DNA of 44,000 nucleotides from an uncultured Collinsella sp. (GCA_902491915.1 CABUJL010000004.1:1-44000); one strand, 5' to 3'; counted from the stretch's first letter, positions 7,129-15,282 are shown. A program made the numbers and translations. Notes: generated from the sequence alone by a model not told the origin.

Positions 7129-8092
7129 AGAGCGCCGTGTGCTGCACGCATCGTCGCCCTCGGCCGAGGACATCTATCTTCCCGATTTGGTGCGGATCGG
7201 GGCCGTGAGTGGCGAGGTCCAAGAAGACTTGTGCCTGCTGGTGGGGTCGGCGAAGCAGCGTCGCCGCATGCCTGGTGCAAGCTGGTCCGTTTGTTCTACA
7301 GACCTGCCGGACGCCTCGATTTTGGAGGTGGAGCCGGGAGTGTACAGCTTGTCTCCCGAGGCCCTCTGTGCCGCCGTTGCGCGCGAAGTCGGCTGTATCC
7401 AGGCATTTGCCCTGGCCCAGGAGCTGTGCTCCAAGATTTCGCTGAGCGATCGCGGGCAGTATCTGCCCCCTTACAGCTCGCCTACCGTGAACAGGCTTGC
7501 AAAGGATAAGGACCAGCCGTCAGATGTGGGCTACTTTGAGGTCGAGCCAGTGCTGACGCCCGATCGCCTGGCAGATTACCTTGCGGCATGCAAGGGGAGC
7601 GCGGCCAAGCAGCTGCGGCGGCTGTGCCCCTTTCTGTCGAAAAACCTGCGCTCACCCATGGAATGCATCATGCTTGCCATGTTTTCGCTTCCGTTTTCTT
7701 ATGGCGGATTTGCCTGCGGTCCCTTTAAGACCGACCACAAGATCGAGTTCAACGACCGTGCGCAGGCGATCTCGGGGATGCCGTATGCGGTTTGCGATGC
7801 CTATCAGGAAGCAGCTCGGTTTGACCTGGAATACAACGGTGAGCAGGGCCATTCGTCTCGCGGCGGGCGCATTCACGATGAAAAACGCAATACGGGTTTG
7901 GCGTCCATGGGAATCGAGGTCGCGACGGTCAACAACGAGATGCTCTGCGACATGGAAGCGATGGAAGCGCTCGCATGGCGCATCCACCAGCGTATGGGTA
8001 AACGATATCAGAATCGTGTAGAGGCTCGTCGAAAGAGGCAAGATGCTCTGCTGAATACGCTCCGAGCGTGCTTTGGGCTCAAGCCGGCGTAA
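7091..8092 (+). CDS. Hypothetical protein with a DUF559/Vsr-like nuclease C-terminus
   Basis: 333 aa; no firm family assignment. The C-terminal third has the spacing of restriction-endonuclease-like folds of the DUF559/Vsr kind: FDLEYNGEQGHSS followed by HDEKRNTGLASMGIEVATVN. This is an acidic residue, then E-Y-x-G and H, then a D-x-x-R helix and a beta strand. The N-terminal part may resemble AbiEi-type antitoxin domains seen in similar actinobacterial proteins, but I cannot confirm that. The start is doubtful because an out-of-frame ORF at 6979-7128 with a better ribosome site overlaps it. It stands alone between comF and a long intergenic stretch. Confidence 0.6.
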   Translation: MGYISWRDLDPDEERRVLHASSPSAEDIYLPDLVRIGAVSGEVQEDLCLLVGSAKQRRRMPGASWSVCSTDLPDASILEVEPGVYSLSPEALCAAVAREVGCIQAFALAQELCSKISLSDRGQYLPPYSSPTVNRLAKDKDQPSDVGYFEVEPVLTPDRLADYLAACKGSAAKQLRRLCPFLSKNLRSPMECIMLAMFSLPFSYGGFACGPFKTDHKIEFNDRAQAISGMPYAVCDAYQEAARFDLEYNGEQGHSSRGGRIHDEKRNTGLASMGIEVATVNNEMLCDMEAMEALAWRIHQRMGKRYQNRVEARRKRQDALLNTLRACFGLKPA

Positions 8093-8122
8093 AACTATGG
8101 CTTTATAGGGGGTCTGTTTATA

Positions 8123-8349
8123 TGCCATGTGCAAAAAACGGCAAATATGAGTACTGTTACTAGATTAGTGACAGCAAAAATAAAGAAACTTGGGCCGAAA
8201 AACTGGATTCAGCGAAGAGATAATAAACGAATGTGGAATATCTTGGCGCCAAGCGGGCTGTGCGGAACTCAAAAAGGGCTCGTGGGGCGGAAATACGCTG
8301 CTACTAAATTGGTAGCAGTACTCATATTTGCCGTTTTTTGCACACGGCA
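8123..8349. mobile_element. MITE-like element with long terminal inverted repeats
   Basis: The ends are near-perfect inverted repeats. On the left, GTGCAAAAAACGG continues through CAAATATGAGTACTG (8129 onward); the right end (to 8343) repeats this in reverse. The similarity extends with scattered mismatches to about 47 bp and outward to TGCC(A/G)T. Each terminus also holds a small subterminal hairpin (CTGTTAC...GTGACAG on the left, CTGCTAC...GTAGCAG on the right). The ~130-bp core is AT-richer than neighbouring genes and has no credible coding sequence. It looks like a non-autonomous transposable element or a large structured repeat. No clear target-site duplication was identified. Confidence 0.65.
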
Positions 8350-8825
8350 CCCTGAGACGGGTGCCCCGGGGCTCCCCGTGGGGGAGCCCCGGGCTTCATG
8401 GGGGCACGAATGGTCCGCCCCGACCTGCGAAATCTGTGCTCGCGATGCGAATAACGTCCCTAACCTTAAACTATAGCTTGAACTTAGCTATAATGCGCTA
8501 CGTTCCTGCCAGGCTGTGGTTGCGGACGGACGAAATGCCCATCCTAGTCCAAGACAGACGCGGTCAAAGGGATCCACGTAAGCGACCGCGTGCGCGCGGC
8601 GCGATCATGGCGCGTCCTAGATGTAAGCCGCACCGTCCGTTCTACTTTCTTTGGGGCAATACCGCCTCGCGGGCGAGCGGGCCAGTCGTGAAGGTGGCTG
8701 CGGCCTCCCGAGCAAACGCCCCGGTGCGCAAGTGTGGGGTCAAATACCAGGTCAGCTGGTGGGAACAACCCGATATTCCGTGCGGGGCACGGATCGTATA
8801 CGACACAGAAGGCAGGGTAGTGGAC
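8350..8825 (+). other. Long leader of the solute-binding lipoprotein gene
   Basis: No convincing gene. A 13-bp perfect GC-rich hairpin lies at 8365-8393 (CCCGGGGCTCCCC and complement, 3-nt loop) without a T-tract. From about 8535 the frame of the downstream lipoprotein is open with Arg-rich, low-quality coding (MPILVQDRR..., MARPRCKPH...), but an internal lipobox signal peptide starts at 8826/8844. The stretch is therefore more likely an untranslated leader of about 330 nt. Confidence 0.45.
8466..8494 (+). promoter_or_regulatory. Candidate promoter with overlapping inverted repeat
   Basis: TATAAT at 8489-8494 with TTAAAC 17 bp upstream (8466-8471). A perfect 7-bp inverted repeat, TATAGCT (8472-8478) and AGCTATA (8486-8492), fills the spacer and overlaps the -10, so it could be an operator. 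Confidence 0.45.
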
Positions 8826-9836
8826 ATGGTGAGGGGCAGCTTGATGCATGCGGCTCGGTTAGGTGCTGGGGCCGCGGCGGTCATTGCCGTTTTGGGCCTG
8901 AGCGGATGCGCGTTCAATCCACTGTCCACGTTCACGACGCCCACGATCGACCAGATCGAGCGCGAGACCGTTACCCCCACGGTATCGGACGATGCCCTGG
9001 TCACGCCGGGAACCCTGACGGTCGCCCTCGATACGTCCGATGCACCGCAGGCCATGCAGGATGCCGACGGAAACCTCACGGGCTATGCGGTCGATGCCGC
9101 TCGTGCCCTCGCATGCCGCATGGGTCTCAAGGTCGCCTTTGTCGATGCGTCCTCGGCCGATTCCGCGCTCAGCGATAAAAAGGCGGACATCTTCATTGGC
9201 GACATCAAGTCTGCGGGCGGCGACATCAGCTCGCTTGGCACCTGTCTGTACGATGCCGCCGCCGTATTCGGCAAGAGCAGTGACGGCGAGTCGCTGAGCG
9301 TTTCCACCGAAACGCTTAACACCGCTACCCTGGGCGTTCAGACCTCCTCGGCCTCGCAGGAGGCGCTCGCCAAGCAAAGCATCACCGCCAACCAAAAGAC
9401 CTTTTCCAACATCAATGAGTGCTTTGAGGCGCTCGAGTCGGGCGAGGTCGATTACGTGATCTGTGATTCCACGGCTGGTGGCTACCTCGCGCGTCTGATG
9501 AGCCAGATCTCCTATGTCGGTACGCTCGAGGCGCCCTCCACGCTTGGCGTCGCAGGTCTTAGCTCTAATGATGAGCTGTGCCGTGCCGTGAGCGATGCCC
9601 TCGATGGCATCACGGTCGATGGCACGCTCGAGGCAGTCCACTGCGTCTGGTACGGACAGATGCCCTATGACCTTACCGCCAAGACCGTTTCGGGGGCCAA
9701 TGTGCAGGCATCCGACTCCACGTCCAACGAGACCGAGTCCTCCGATGACGACGCCTCTGATAACAACAGCGACGGCCCGTCGTCTAGCCAGGAGGGCACC
9801 ATCACCGACGATGACATCAACAAGCTCAATAGCTAG
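8826..9836 (+). CDS. Extracellular solute-binding lipoprotein (amino-acid-type SBP family 3)
   Basis: 336 aa from ATG 8826. A signal peptide ends in the lipobox GLSGC (C28), so the mature protein should be lipid-anchored outside the membrane. The body resembles periplasmic amino-acid binding proteins: TLTVALDTSDAP, then GNLTGYAVDAARALACRMG, and GEVDYVICDSTAGGYLAR. The C-terminus is a low-complexity Ser/Asp/Asn tail. No ABC permease or ATPase lies next to it, so its transporter is elsewhere or it has a sensory role. Start choice: AGGG lies 8 nt before ATG 8826. GAGGGG at 8831-8836 equally supports ATG 8844, which would leave a 22-residue signal peptide. Confidence 0.82.
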   Translation: MVRGSLMHAARLGAGAAAVIAVLGLSGCAFNPLSTFTTPTIDQIERETVTPTVSDDALVTPGTLTVALDTSDAPQAMQDADGNLTGYAVDAARALACRMGLKVAFVDASSADSALSDKKADIFIGDIKSAGGDISSLGTCLYDAAAVFGKSSDGESLSVSTETLNTATLGVQTSSASQEALAKQSITANQKTFSNINECFEALESGEVDYVICDSTAGGYLARLMSQISYVGTLEAPSTLGVAGLSSNDELCRAVSDALDGITVDGTLEAVHCVWYGQMPYDLTAKTVSGANVQASDSTSNETESSDDDASDNNSDGPSSSQEGTITDDDINKLNS

Positions 9837-9902
9837 TTATTGGTAGGGGTGGCGCCTGCCACACGCTGAACAAGGCGCTTCTTCACGGTTTCAACACGCA
9901 TG

Positions 9903-9940
9903 GCCGGGTCTCCCCAATAAGGGAGCCCGGCTTTTCTATT
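9903..9940 (+). terminator. Rho-independent terminator
   Basis: GCCGGGTCTCCC (9903-9914) pairs with GGGAGCCCGGC (9921-9931), one bulge, 6-nt loop, followed by TTTTCTATTTT. It terminates the solute-binding lipoprotein transcript. Confidence 0.8.
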
Positions 9941-10153
9941 TTGGTAAAAACGGCAGGTAAAAGCTGATTTCCAGGAAAAAAACTAGCTTTGCCGACGCCC
10001 TCTTATAGCGCACTTTGTCACGGAAAAGTGCGAGACTTCGGTATGCGGTATCAAGCAGTCGTTATTCGGGTCTTTGGGAATTCGCGTGATTAAATGCACG
10101 GCAATGGGTACATAGCCAGTACAGTAAGTCCCCGAGGCAGATTGGAGCCACGT
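9941..10153 (+). promoter_or_regulatory. hpf upstream region with a small hairpin
   Basis: An 8-bp stem, CGCACTTT (10009-10016) and AAAGTGCG (10025-10032), stands about 120 nt before hpf. I see no strong consensus promoter. The in-frame ATG at 10094 lacks a ribosome site. Confidence 0.3.
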
Positions 10154-10738
10154 ATGGATATCAAGGTTTCTGGACGCAAGACGACGGTAACCGATGCTCT
10201 GCGTGCGCATGTGGATGAGAAAATCGGCGAGGCGCTCAAGGTTTTCGACATCGAGCCCATGACAGTCGACGTCGTGCTTCGTTATGAGAAGAACCCCTCG
10301 AACCCCAACCCGGCAATCGTCGAGGTCACGGCTCGTGCCCGCGGTTCGGTGATTCGCGTTGCCGAGCACGGCGCAGATATGTATGCTGCCATCGACCTCT
10401 CCGCCGATAAGGTCACCCGCCAGCTGCGCAAGTTCAAGACCAAGGTCGTGGACAACCGCCAGGGTGGTGCCAGTGCCGCGGATGTCGCGCCGGTCGAGCG
10501 CGTTGAGGATCTGGCCGACCTGCTGCTGCCCGAGGAGGACGACGACCTGCTCGTCCGCGAGAAGGTCATCGATGTCACCCCGATGACCGAGGAGCAGGCG
10601 CTGGTGCAGACCGATTTGCTGGGCCACGACTTCTACGTGTTCGAGAACGCGACGACCGGTCTCATCAATGTGGTGTATCACCGTAAGAATGGTGGATATG
10701 GCATCATCAAGCCCCGCATCGAAACACTTGACGAGTAA
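10154..10738 (+). CDS. hpf: Ribosome hibernation-promoting factor, long form
   Basis: 194 aa from ATG 10154, within the usual range for long HPF. The N-terminal S30AE domain (about 1-100: MDIKVSGRKTTVTDALR..., with basic RQLRKFKTKV) binds the 30S subunit. The C-terminal domain (about 135-194: VIDVTPMTEEQALVQTDLLGHDFYVFENATTGLINVVYHRKNGGYGII) is the dimerisation domain that joins two ribosomes into inactive 100S particles in stationary phase. The start is chosen because it begins the conserved domain and has GGAG 6 nt upstream; the longer in-frame start adds 20 residues without family support. A strong terminator follows. Confidence 0.95.
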   Translation: MDIKVSGRKTTVTDALRAHVDEKIGEALKVFDIEPMTVDVVLRYEKNPSNPNPAIVEVTARARGSVIRVAEHGADMYAAIDLSADKVTRQLRKFKTKVVDNRQGGASAADVAPVERVEDLADLLLPEEDDDLLVREKVIDVTPMTEEQALVQTDLLGHDFYVFENATTGLINVVYHRKNGGYGIIKPRIETLDE

Positions 10739-10767
10739 AATACGTTAACTTGCATGAGTTAACGGTT

Positions 10768-10799
10768 GGCGGCCATCCCATGCGGGTGGCCGCCTTTTT
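10768..10799 (+). terminator. Rho-independent terminator of hpf
   Basis: GGCGGCCA (10768-10775) pairs with TGGCCGCC (10787-10794), extended by CCC/GGG inside, followed by TTTTT. Confidence 0.92.
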
Positions 10800-10817
10800 A
10801 CGTAAGGAGTCGCTTTG

Positions 10818-11771
10818 ATGGACAAGGCCGCATCCGCCGGTCATTCGAACCGTTGCCGCATCGTCGTCGATACCTGCTGCGACTTTAGCCCCGAGGTCGC
10901 CGCGAACCTCGATGTCGATATCCTGGGTTTCCCTTTCATTATCGATGGCGAGGAGCGCACAGACGACATCTGGTCGAGCATGAGCCCTAAGGAGTTCTAC
11001 GACCGCATGCGCGCCGGTGCCCGCGTGTCCACCTCGGCTGTGTCGCTCGGTCGCTATATCGAGTTTTTTACCGAGTGCGCCAAAGAGGGCACGCCCACGG
11101 TCTACCTGTGCTTTACCTCGGCGCTGTCGTCGAGCTACAACTCCGCGTGCCAGGCGGCAGATGTCGTGCGCGCCGAGTATCCCAACTTTGAGCTCTACGT
11201 GGTCGACAACGCTCTGCCCTGCGCGACCGGTGCGCTCTTGGCGCTCGAGGCCGTGCGCCAGCGTTCGGCGGGACTGACCGCCAAGCAGCTGGTCGATTGG
11301 GCAAACGAGGCAAAGACCTACGTGCACGGCTACTTTACGCTCGAGAGCTTCGACGCACTGGCTGCCGGCGGCCGCATTCCTCCCGCGGCGGCGCAGCTCA
11401 CGGCAAAGCTCGACGTCAAGCCCGAGCTCTCCTACGACCTGGCCGGCTCGCTGTCGCTGATCGGCGTCAACCGCGGCCGCAAGAAGGCGCTCAAGTCCAT
11501 CCTCAAGTCGTTCCGCGAGAACTACGTGCCCGATCGCACCATGCCCATCGCCATCATGACGGCCGATGCCGAAAAGGATGGTGACTGGCTCGAAGCCGCC
11601 ATCCGCAAGGAGGAGGGTTGCGCCGACGTCACGATCATTCGCGGCTCCGTGGGTCCCACCATCGGCTCGCACGTGGGCCCCGGCATGGTGGGCTGCGCGT
11701 TTTGGGGTAAGAACCGCGCCGACAAGGCGTCGCTTTCCGACCGTATCGCCCGCCGCGTGCGCGGTCAGTAG
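10818..11771 (+). CDS. DegV family fatty-acid-binding protein
   Basis: 317 aa. DegV/FakB proteins bind a single fatty acid and, in Firmicutes, present it to the kinase FakA for phosphorylation and use in phospholipid synthesis. Visible: the opening IVVDTCCDFSPEVA, the RVSTSAVSLG loop (the family's TSQP/TSAP-type loop), LCFTSALSSSYNSA, DNALPCATGALL and the GRIP segment (AAGGRIPP). A TTG at 10815 is in frame, but AAGGAG (10804-10809) sits 8 nt before ATG 10818. No FakA homologue is nearby. It stands between the hpf terminator and a dehydrogenase gene, apparently monocistronic. Confidence 0.9.
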   Translation: MDKAASAGHSNRCRIVVDTCCDFSPEVAANLDVDILGFPFIIDGEERTDDIWSSMSPKEFYDRMRAGARVSTSAVSLGRYIEFFTECAKEGTPTVYLCFTSALSSSYNSACQAADVVRAEYPNFELYVVDNALPCATGALLALEAVRQRSAGLTAKQLVDWANEAKTYVHGYFTLESFDALAAGGRIPPAAAQLTAKLDVKPELSYDLAGSLSLIGVNRGRKKALKSILKSFRENYVPDRTMPIAIMTADAEKDGDWLEAAIRKEEGCADVTIIRGSVGPTIGSHVGPGMVGCAFWGKNRADKASLSDRIARRVRGQ

Positions 11772-11869
11772 GCAAGCGCTGCGTCCGTAATCGCCCTCGA
11801 CTCACAGCCCAAACGCTGGCACCGAGTATTCAACCTGGTAACAACACCCAACCCAAAAGGAAAGGTTTC

Positions 11870-12949
11870 ATGGCAAACAAGCTCTCCGTCGCATTCATCG
11901 GCACCGGAATTATGGGTGCCCCCATCGCCGGCCACATTCTGGACGCTGGCTATCCCGTCACGGTCAACAACCGCACCAAGTCCAAGGCTGCAGCGCTCGT
12001 TGAGCGCGGTGCCGTCTGGGCCGATACGCCGGCAGATGCCGCGGCGAACGCCGACGTCGTCTTTACCATGGTGGGCTATCCCTCCGAGGTCGAGGAGCTC
12101 TACCTGGCGGGCGACGGCCTGCTCGCGTGCACTAAGCCCGGCGCGGTCCTGATCGACCTCACCACGACCTCGCCCGAGCTGGCGCGCGACATTGCCGAGG
12201 CCGCCCAGGTTTCCGGCCGCATGGCGTTTGACTGCCCCGTCACCGGCGGCGAGTCGGGTGCTATCGCCGGCACGCTTACGGCTATCGTGGGCGCTACCGA
12301 GAACGACATTGCCCCGGTCCGCGATATCCTTTCCACCTTTGCGGCAACCATCTGCTGCTTCGACGGCGCCGGCAAGGGCCAGGCTGCCAAGCTCGCCAAC
12401 CAGGTGTCGCTGGGCGCCTGCATGGTCGGCATGGCCGATGCGCTGGCGTTTGCCGAGCTGAGCGGCCTCGATCTGGAGAAGACCCGTCAGATGATTCTGG
12501 GCGGTACCGGCAAGTCCGGCGCCATGGAGAGTCTGGCGCCCAAGGCGCTCGACGGCGATTACAAGCCCGGCTTTATGGTCGAGCACTTCATCAAGGACCT
12601 GCGCTTGGCGCTCGCCTATGCCGACGACCGCGAGCTTGCGCTGCCCGGCGCCGACGTGGCCTTTACGCTCTACGACATGCTCGATGCCATCGGTGGCGCC
12701 AAGCTGGGCACCCAGGCCATCACGGTGCTCTACAAGGAGGAGGCCGACGCCATCGCCGCCGGTCTTGACTGGTCGCTGTATCGTCCCGAGGAGCATGGTG
12801 CTCACGAGGAAGGCTGCGGTTGCGGCGAACATGGCGACGACCACGAGTGCGGTTGTGGCCACCACCATGGCGAGGACCACGAGTGCTGCGGCGGCCACGG
12901 CCATGACGACGACCATGAGTGCTGCTGCGGTCACCATCACGGGGAGTAG
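11870..12949 (+). CDS. 3-hydroxyisobutyrate dehydrogenase-family NAD(P) oxidoreductase with His/Cys-rich tail
   Basis: 359 aa; the family is normally about 290-300. It has a Rossmann fold with GTGIMG (11-16), VTGGESGA in the substrate-binding region, and GKGQAAKLANQ with the expected catalytic Lys174 and Asn177. Known members reduce tartronate semialdehyde or oxidise beta-hydroxyacids; the exact substrate here is not visible. Unusual is the C-terminal extension from about residue 307, with 14 His and 9 Cys in ~53 residues. It is built from three repeats of a DHEC-GHHH-type unit encoded by near-tandem 36-39-nt repeats (12836-12946). It is likely to bind Ni, Zn, Co or Cu and may store metal or deliver it. 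A small membrane-protein gene starts 6 nt after the stop. Confidence 0.85.
   Translation: MANKLSVAFIGTGIMGAPIAGHILDAGYPVTVNNRTKSKAAALVERGAVWADTPADAAANADVVFTMVGYPSEVEELYLAGDGLLACTKPGAVLIDLTTTSPELARDIAEAAQVSGRMAFDCPVTGGESGAIAGTLTAIVGATENDIAPVRDILSTFAATICCFDGAGKGQAAKLANQVSLGACMVGMADALAFAELSGLDLEKTRQMILGGTGKSGAMESLAPKALDGDYKPGFMVEHFIKDLRLALAYADDRELALPGADVAFTLYDMLDAIGGAKLGTQAITVLYKEEADAIAAGLDWSLYRPEEHGAHEEGCGCGEHGDDHECGCGHHHGEDHECCGGHGHDDDHECCCGHHHGE
12836..12946 (+). repeat. Three in-frame tandem repeats encoding a metal-binding tail
   Basis: Three units (12836-12874, 12875-12910, 12911-12946) each encode a D-H-E-C core followed by Cys/Gly and a GHHHGE or similar end. They show expansion by in-frame duplication within the dehydrogenase gene. 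Confidence 0.75.
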
Positions 12950-12954
12950 CGCCC

Positions 12955-13383
12955 ATGAGCTGGACGTTCGTGGTACTAGCGCTGGTGCTCTTTCTCTTTG
13001 CGATTTACATTGGCTTTTTGTGCGGCCAGTGGGCCTGCGAAAAGCGCGTGATTACCAAGCGCGACTACTGGATTGCCAATTTTGCAGGCGCGGCGGCAGT
13101 CGTTCTACTGACCTGGGTGTTTTCGCTGTTCCCGCTGGTGCAGTTTGCGCCGATCGGCTGGCTCGGCGGCTTTATCGCCGGCCTTAAGATGAGCTTTGGC
13201 GAGTCCGTCGGTCCGTGGCGCAAGCACGACGAGGTCTTTAACGTCAACAAGGCTCACCGCGCCGCCGCCGACGCGGGCGACGCCGAGGAGCGTCGCCGTG
13301 CGCGTCGCAATGGCGCGGCCGACCGACAGCTCATCTCGGTCACCGATGACAGCAAGGGTGCTGGCAAGCACGCTAAGAAATAG
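12955..13383 (+). CDS. Small conserved-type membrane protein of unknown function
   Basis: 142 aa from ATG 12955. Hydrophobic segments at about 3-25 and 42-62, with a third weaker one at about 68-82, are followed by a charged cytosolic tail rich in Ala, Arg and Lys (about 90-142). I do not recognise a family. GGGGAG just before the previous stop serves as ribosome site, and the gene starts 6 nt after the dehydrogenase, so it is probably co-transcribed with it and with the following HEAT-like gene and icd. An upstream in-frame start at 12919 would overlap the dehydrogenase and lacks support. Confidence 0.75.
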   Translation: MSWTFVVLALVLFLFAIYIGFLCGQWACEKRVITKRDYWIANFAGAAAVVLLTWVFSLFPLVQFAPIGWLGGFIAGLKMSFGESVGPWRKHDEVFNVNKAHRAAADAGDAEERRRARRNGAADRQLISVTDDSKGAGKHAKK

Positions 13384-13398
13384 TAAGAAGAGGTAACT

Positions 13399-14097
13399 AT
13401 GGCAGAAAACAAAGACGAACAGCTCACCGACGAGGAGCTGGCACAGCTTCAGCTGGCAGAGGAGAACGAGAACGCCGTCGACCGTCTGGTCCAGGAGCTC
13501 GGCTGCCCCACGCGCCGCATCCGCCAGTTTGCCGCTCGTGTGCTGCACCTGCTTGCCGAGCGCGATCCGCAGCGCGTCGTGCCCTGCGTGCCCGCGCTGA
13601 TCGAGGCGCTCGACCGCCCCGAGGCGCAGACCCGCTGGGAGGCCCTCGATGCCCTGACGGCGCTCGCCACCACCTGCCCCGAGCAGCTGGGTGATGCCTT
13701 TGAGGGCGCCGAGACCGCGCTGTTCGACGAGATTTCGTCCACGCTGCGCTATGCCGCCTTCCGCCTGCTGTGCGTGTGGGGCGCCACGAGCGTCGAGCGT
13801 TCGCGCGAGGCTTGGCCCATCCTGGACGAGGCCATTCAGTGCTACCACGGCGACCTTGAGTATCGCGACATGCTCGGTTGCCTGTACGAGTTTGGCCAGG
13901 GCGAGATCGACGCCGAGGTCGCCGAGAAGCTTGCGCTGCGCCTTAAGTTCGATGCCGAGAACGGCAAGGGCAGCTATCTCAAGGCCCGTTCGAGCGAGAT
14001 TTGCGAAATGCTTGTTAAACGTTTTGGCCTGGATCTCTCCAAAAAGAAGAAGCGTGCTAGCGTTAAAAAATCTGACGACGCCGAAGACGAGGAGTAA
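13399..14097 (+). CDS. HEAT-repeat-like alpha-helical protein
   Basis: 232 aa, nearly all helical. Residues about 24-130 show HEAT-like helix pairs (RRIRQFAARVLHLLAERDPQRVVPCVPALIEALDRPEAQTRWEALDALTALA), with the Ala/Leu spacing and conserved Asp/Arg of such repeats. The C-terminus is a basic-then-acidic tail (KKKKRASVKK...DDAEDEE). HEAT proteins are usually protein-interaction scaffolds; the partner is unknown. It starts 15 nt after the membrane-protein gene with AAGAGG upstream and ends 6 nt before icd, which implies one operon. Confidence 0.75.
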   Translation: MAENKDEQLTDEELAQLQLAEENENAVDRLVQELGCPTRRIRQFAARVLHLLAERDPQRVVPCVPALIEALDRPEAQTRWEALDALTALATTCPEQLGDAFEGAETALFDEISSTLRYAAFRLLCVWGATSVERSREAWPILDEAIQCYHGDLEYRDMLGCLYEFGQGEIDAEVAEKLALRLKFDAENGKGSYLKARSSEICEMLVKRFGLDLSKKKKRASVKKSDDAEDEE

Positions 14098-14103
14098 CAG
14101 ATT

Positions 14104-15189
14104 ATGGCGCACGATGTAGTCCTGATTCCCGGTGACGGTATCGGTCCCGAGATTACGCAGGCCATGCGCCGCGTGGTCGAGGCTGCCGGTGTCCAGATTA
14201 ACTGGAACGTCCAGGAGGCCGGTGCCGGCGTCATGGACGAGTTTGGCACGCCGCTGCCCCAACACGTGCTCGATGCGGTCGCCGAGACCAAGGTTGCCAT
14301 CAAGGGCCCCATCACCACGCCGGTCGGCACGGGTTTCCGCAGCGTTAACGTCGCCCTGCGCAAGCATTTTGACCTGTACGCCTGCGTGCGCCCCTGCCTG
14401 TCGCAGCCGGGCGACGGCTCGCGCTTCCGCGACGTCGACCTGGTCATCGTGCGCGAGAACACCGAGGACCTCTACGCCGGCATCGAGTTCGATGAGGGCG
14501 CTGCCGAGGTCGAGGAGCTCTCGCAGCTTGTCGAGCGTTCGGGCCAAAAGACCTTCGCCGCCGATTCCGCCATCTCAATTAAGCCCATCTCTATCGCCAA
14601 GAGCCGCCGCATTGTGGAGTACGCCTTTGAGTACGCCCGCCGCTGCGGCCGCAAAAAGGTGACGGCCGTGCACAAGGCCAACATCATGAAGGCGACCGAC
14701 GGCCTGTTCCTGCGCGTGGCGCGCGAGGTGGCTGCCAACTATCCCGATATCGAGTTCAACGACAAGATCGTCGACGCCACTTGCATGGGTCTGGTCCAGA
14801 ACCCCAACGACTTCGATGTCCTGGTGCTGCCCAACCTGTACGGCGACATCGTGAGCGACCTGTGCGCTGGCCTGGTGGGTGGCCTAGGGATGGCCCCCGG
14901 TTCCAACATCGGTGCCGACTGCGCCATCTTCGAGGCGACGCACGGCTCCGCGCCCGATATCGCTGGCCAGGATATCGCCAACCCCACGGCCGAGATCCTC
15001 TCTGCTGCGATGATGCTCGATCACCTGGGCGAGAACGACGCGGCCAATCGCATTCGCGCCGCCGTTTCTGCCACGCTCGACGAGGGTGAGCAGGTTACCG
15101 GCGACGTTCGTCGTGCCCAGACCGGCTCCGTTGAGGGCGCTGTGGGCACGCAGGCCTTTGCCGATGCCGTTATCGCGCACCTGGCCTAA
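14104..15189 (+). CDS. icd: Isocitrate dehydrogenase, NAD-type (isocitrate/isopropylmalate dehydrogenase family)
   Basis: 361 aa. It oxidatively decarboxylates isocitrate to 2-oxoglutarate. Visible: GDGIGPE (10-16), the substrate-contact segment GFRSVNVALRKHFDLYACVRP, VIVRENTEDLYAGIE, the catalytic Lys in AVHKANIMK, the metal-binding VDATCMGLVQNP and NLYGDIVSDLCAGLVGG, and the cofactor loop EATHGSAPDIAGQDIANP. The SVNVALR segment and overall length match NAD-type isocitrate dehydrogenases better than isopropylmalate dehydrogenase (LeuB), though LeuB or homoisocitrate dehydrogenase activity cannot be excluded by eye. A terminator follows. Confidence 0.88.
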   Translation: MAHDVVLIPGDGIGPEITQAMRRVVEAAGVQINWNVQEAGAGVMDEFGTPLPQHVLDAVAETKVAIKGPITTPVGTGFRSVNVALRKHFDLYACVRPCLSQPGDGSRFRDVDLVIVRENTEDLYAGIEFDEGAAEVEELSQLVERSGQKTFAADSAISIKPISIAKSRRIVEYAFEYARRCGRKKVTAVHKANIMKATDGLFLRVAREVAANYPDIEFNDKIVDATCMGLVQNPNDFDVLVLPNLYGDIVSDLCAGLVGGLGMAPGSNIGADCAIFEATHGSAPDIAGQDIANPTAEILSAAMMLDHLGENDAANRIRAAVSATLDEGEQVTGDVRRAQTGSVEGAVGTQAFADAVIAHLA

Positions 15190-15248
15190 GGCATGCAGAC
15201 TGCAAACGCCTAAATAGTACTTAAGTGTTTGCGTATAACCTGAGAATC

Positions 15249-15282
15249 AATACGCCCGGCGCTCTGTCGGGCGTATTCTATT
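15249..15282 (+). terminator. Rho-independent terminator after icd
   Basis: AATACGCCCG (15249-15258) pairs perfectly with CGGGCGTATT (15268-15277), 9-nt loop, followed by a short T-rich run. Confidence 0.85.

Noticed and set aside
8129..8476. A 115-codon frame running through the MITE-like element
   Set aside because: It begins in the terminal repeat, has no ribosome site and continues into a GC-rich hairpin.
10094..10153. A longer N-terminus for hpf starting at 10094
   Set aside because: The extra 20 residues have no ribosome site or family match; ATG 10154 begins the conserved domain and has GGAG upstream.
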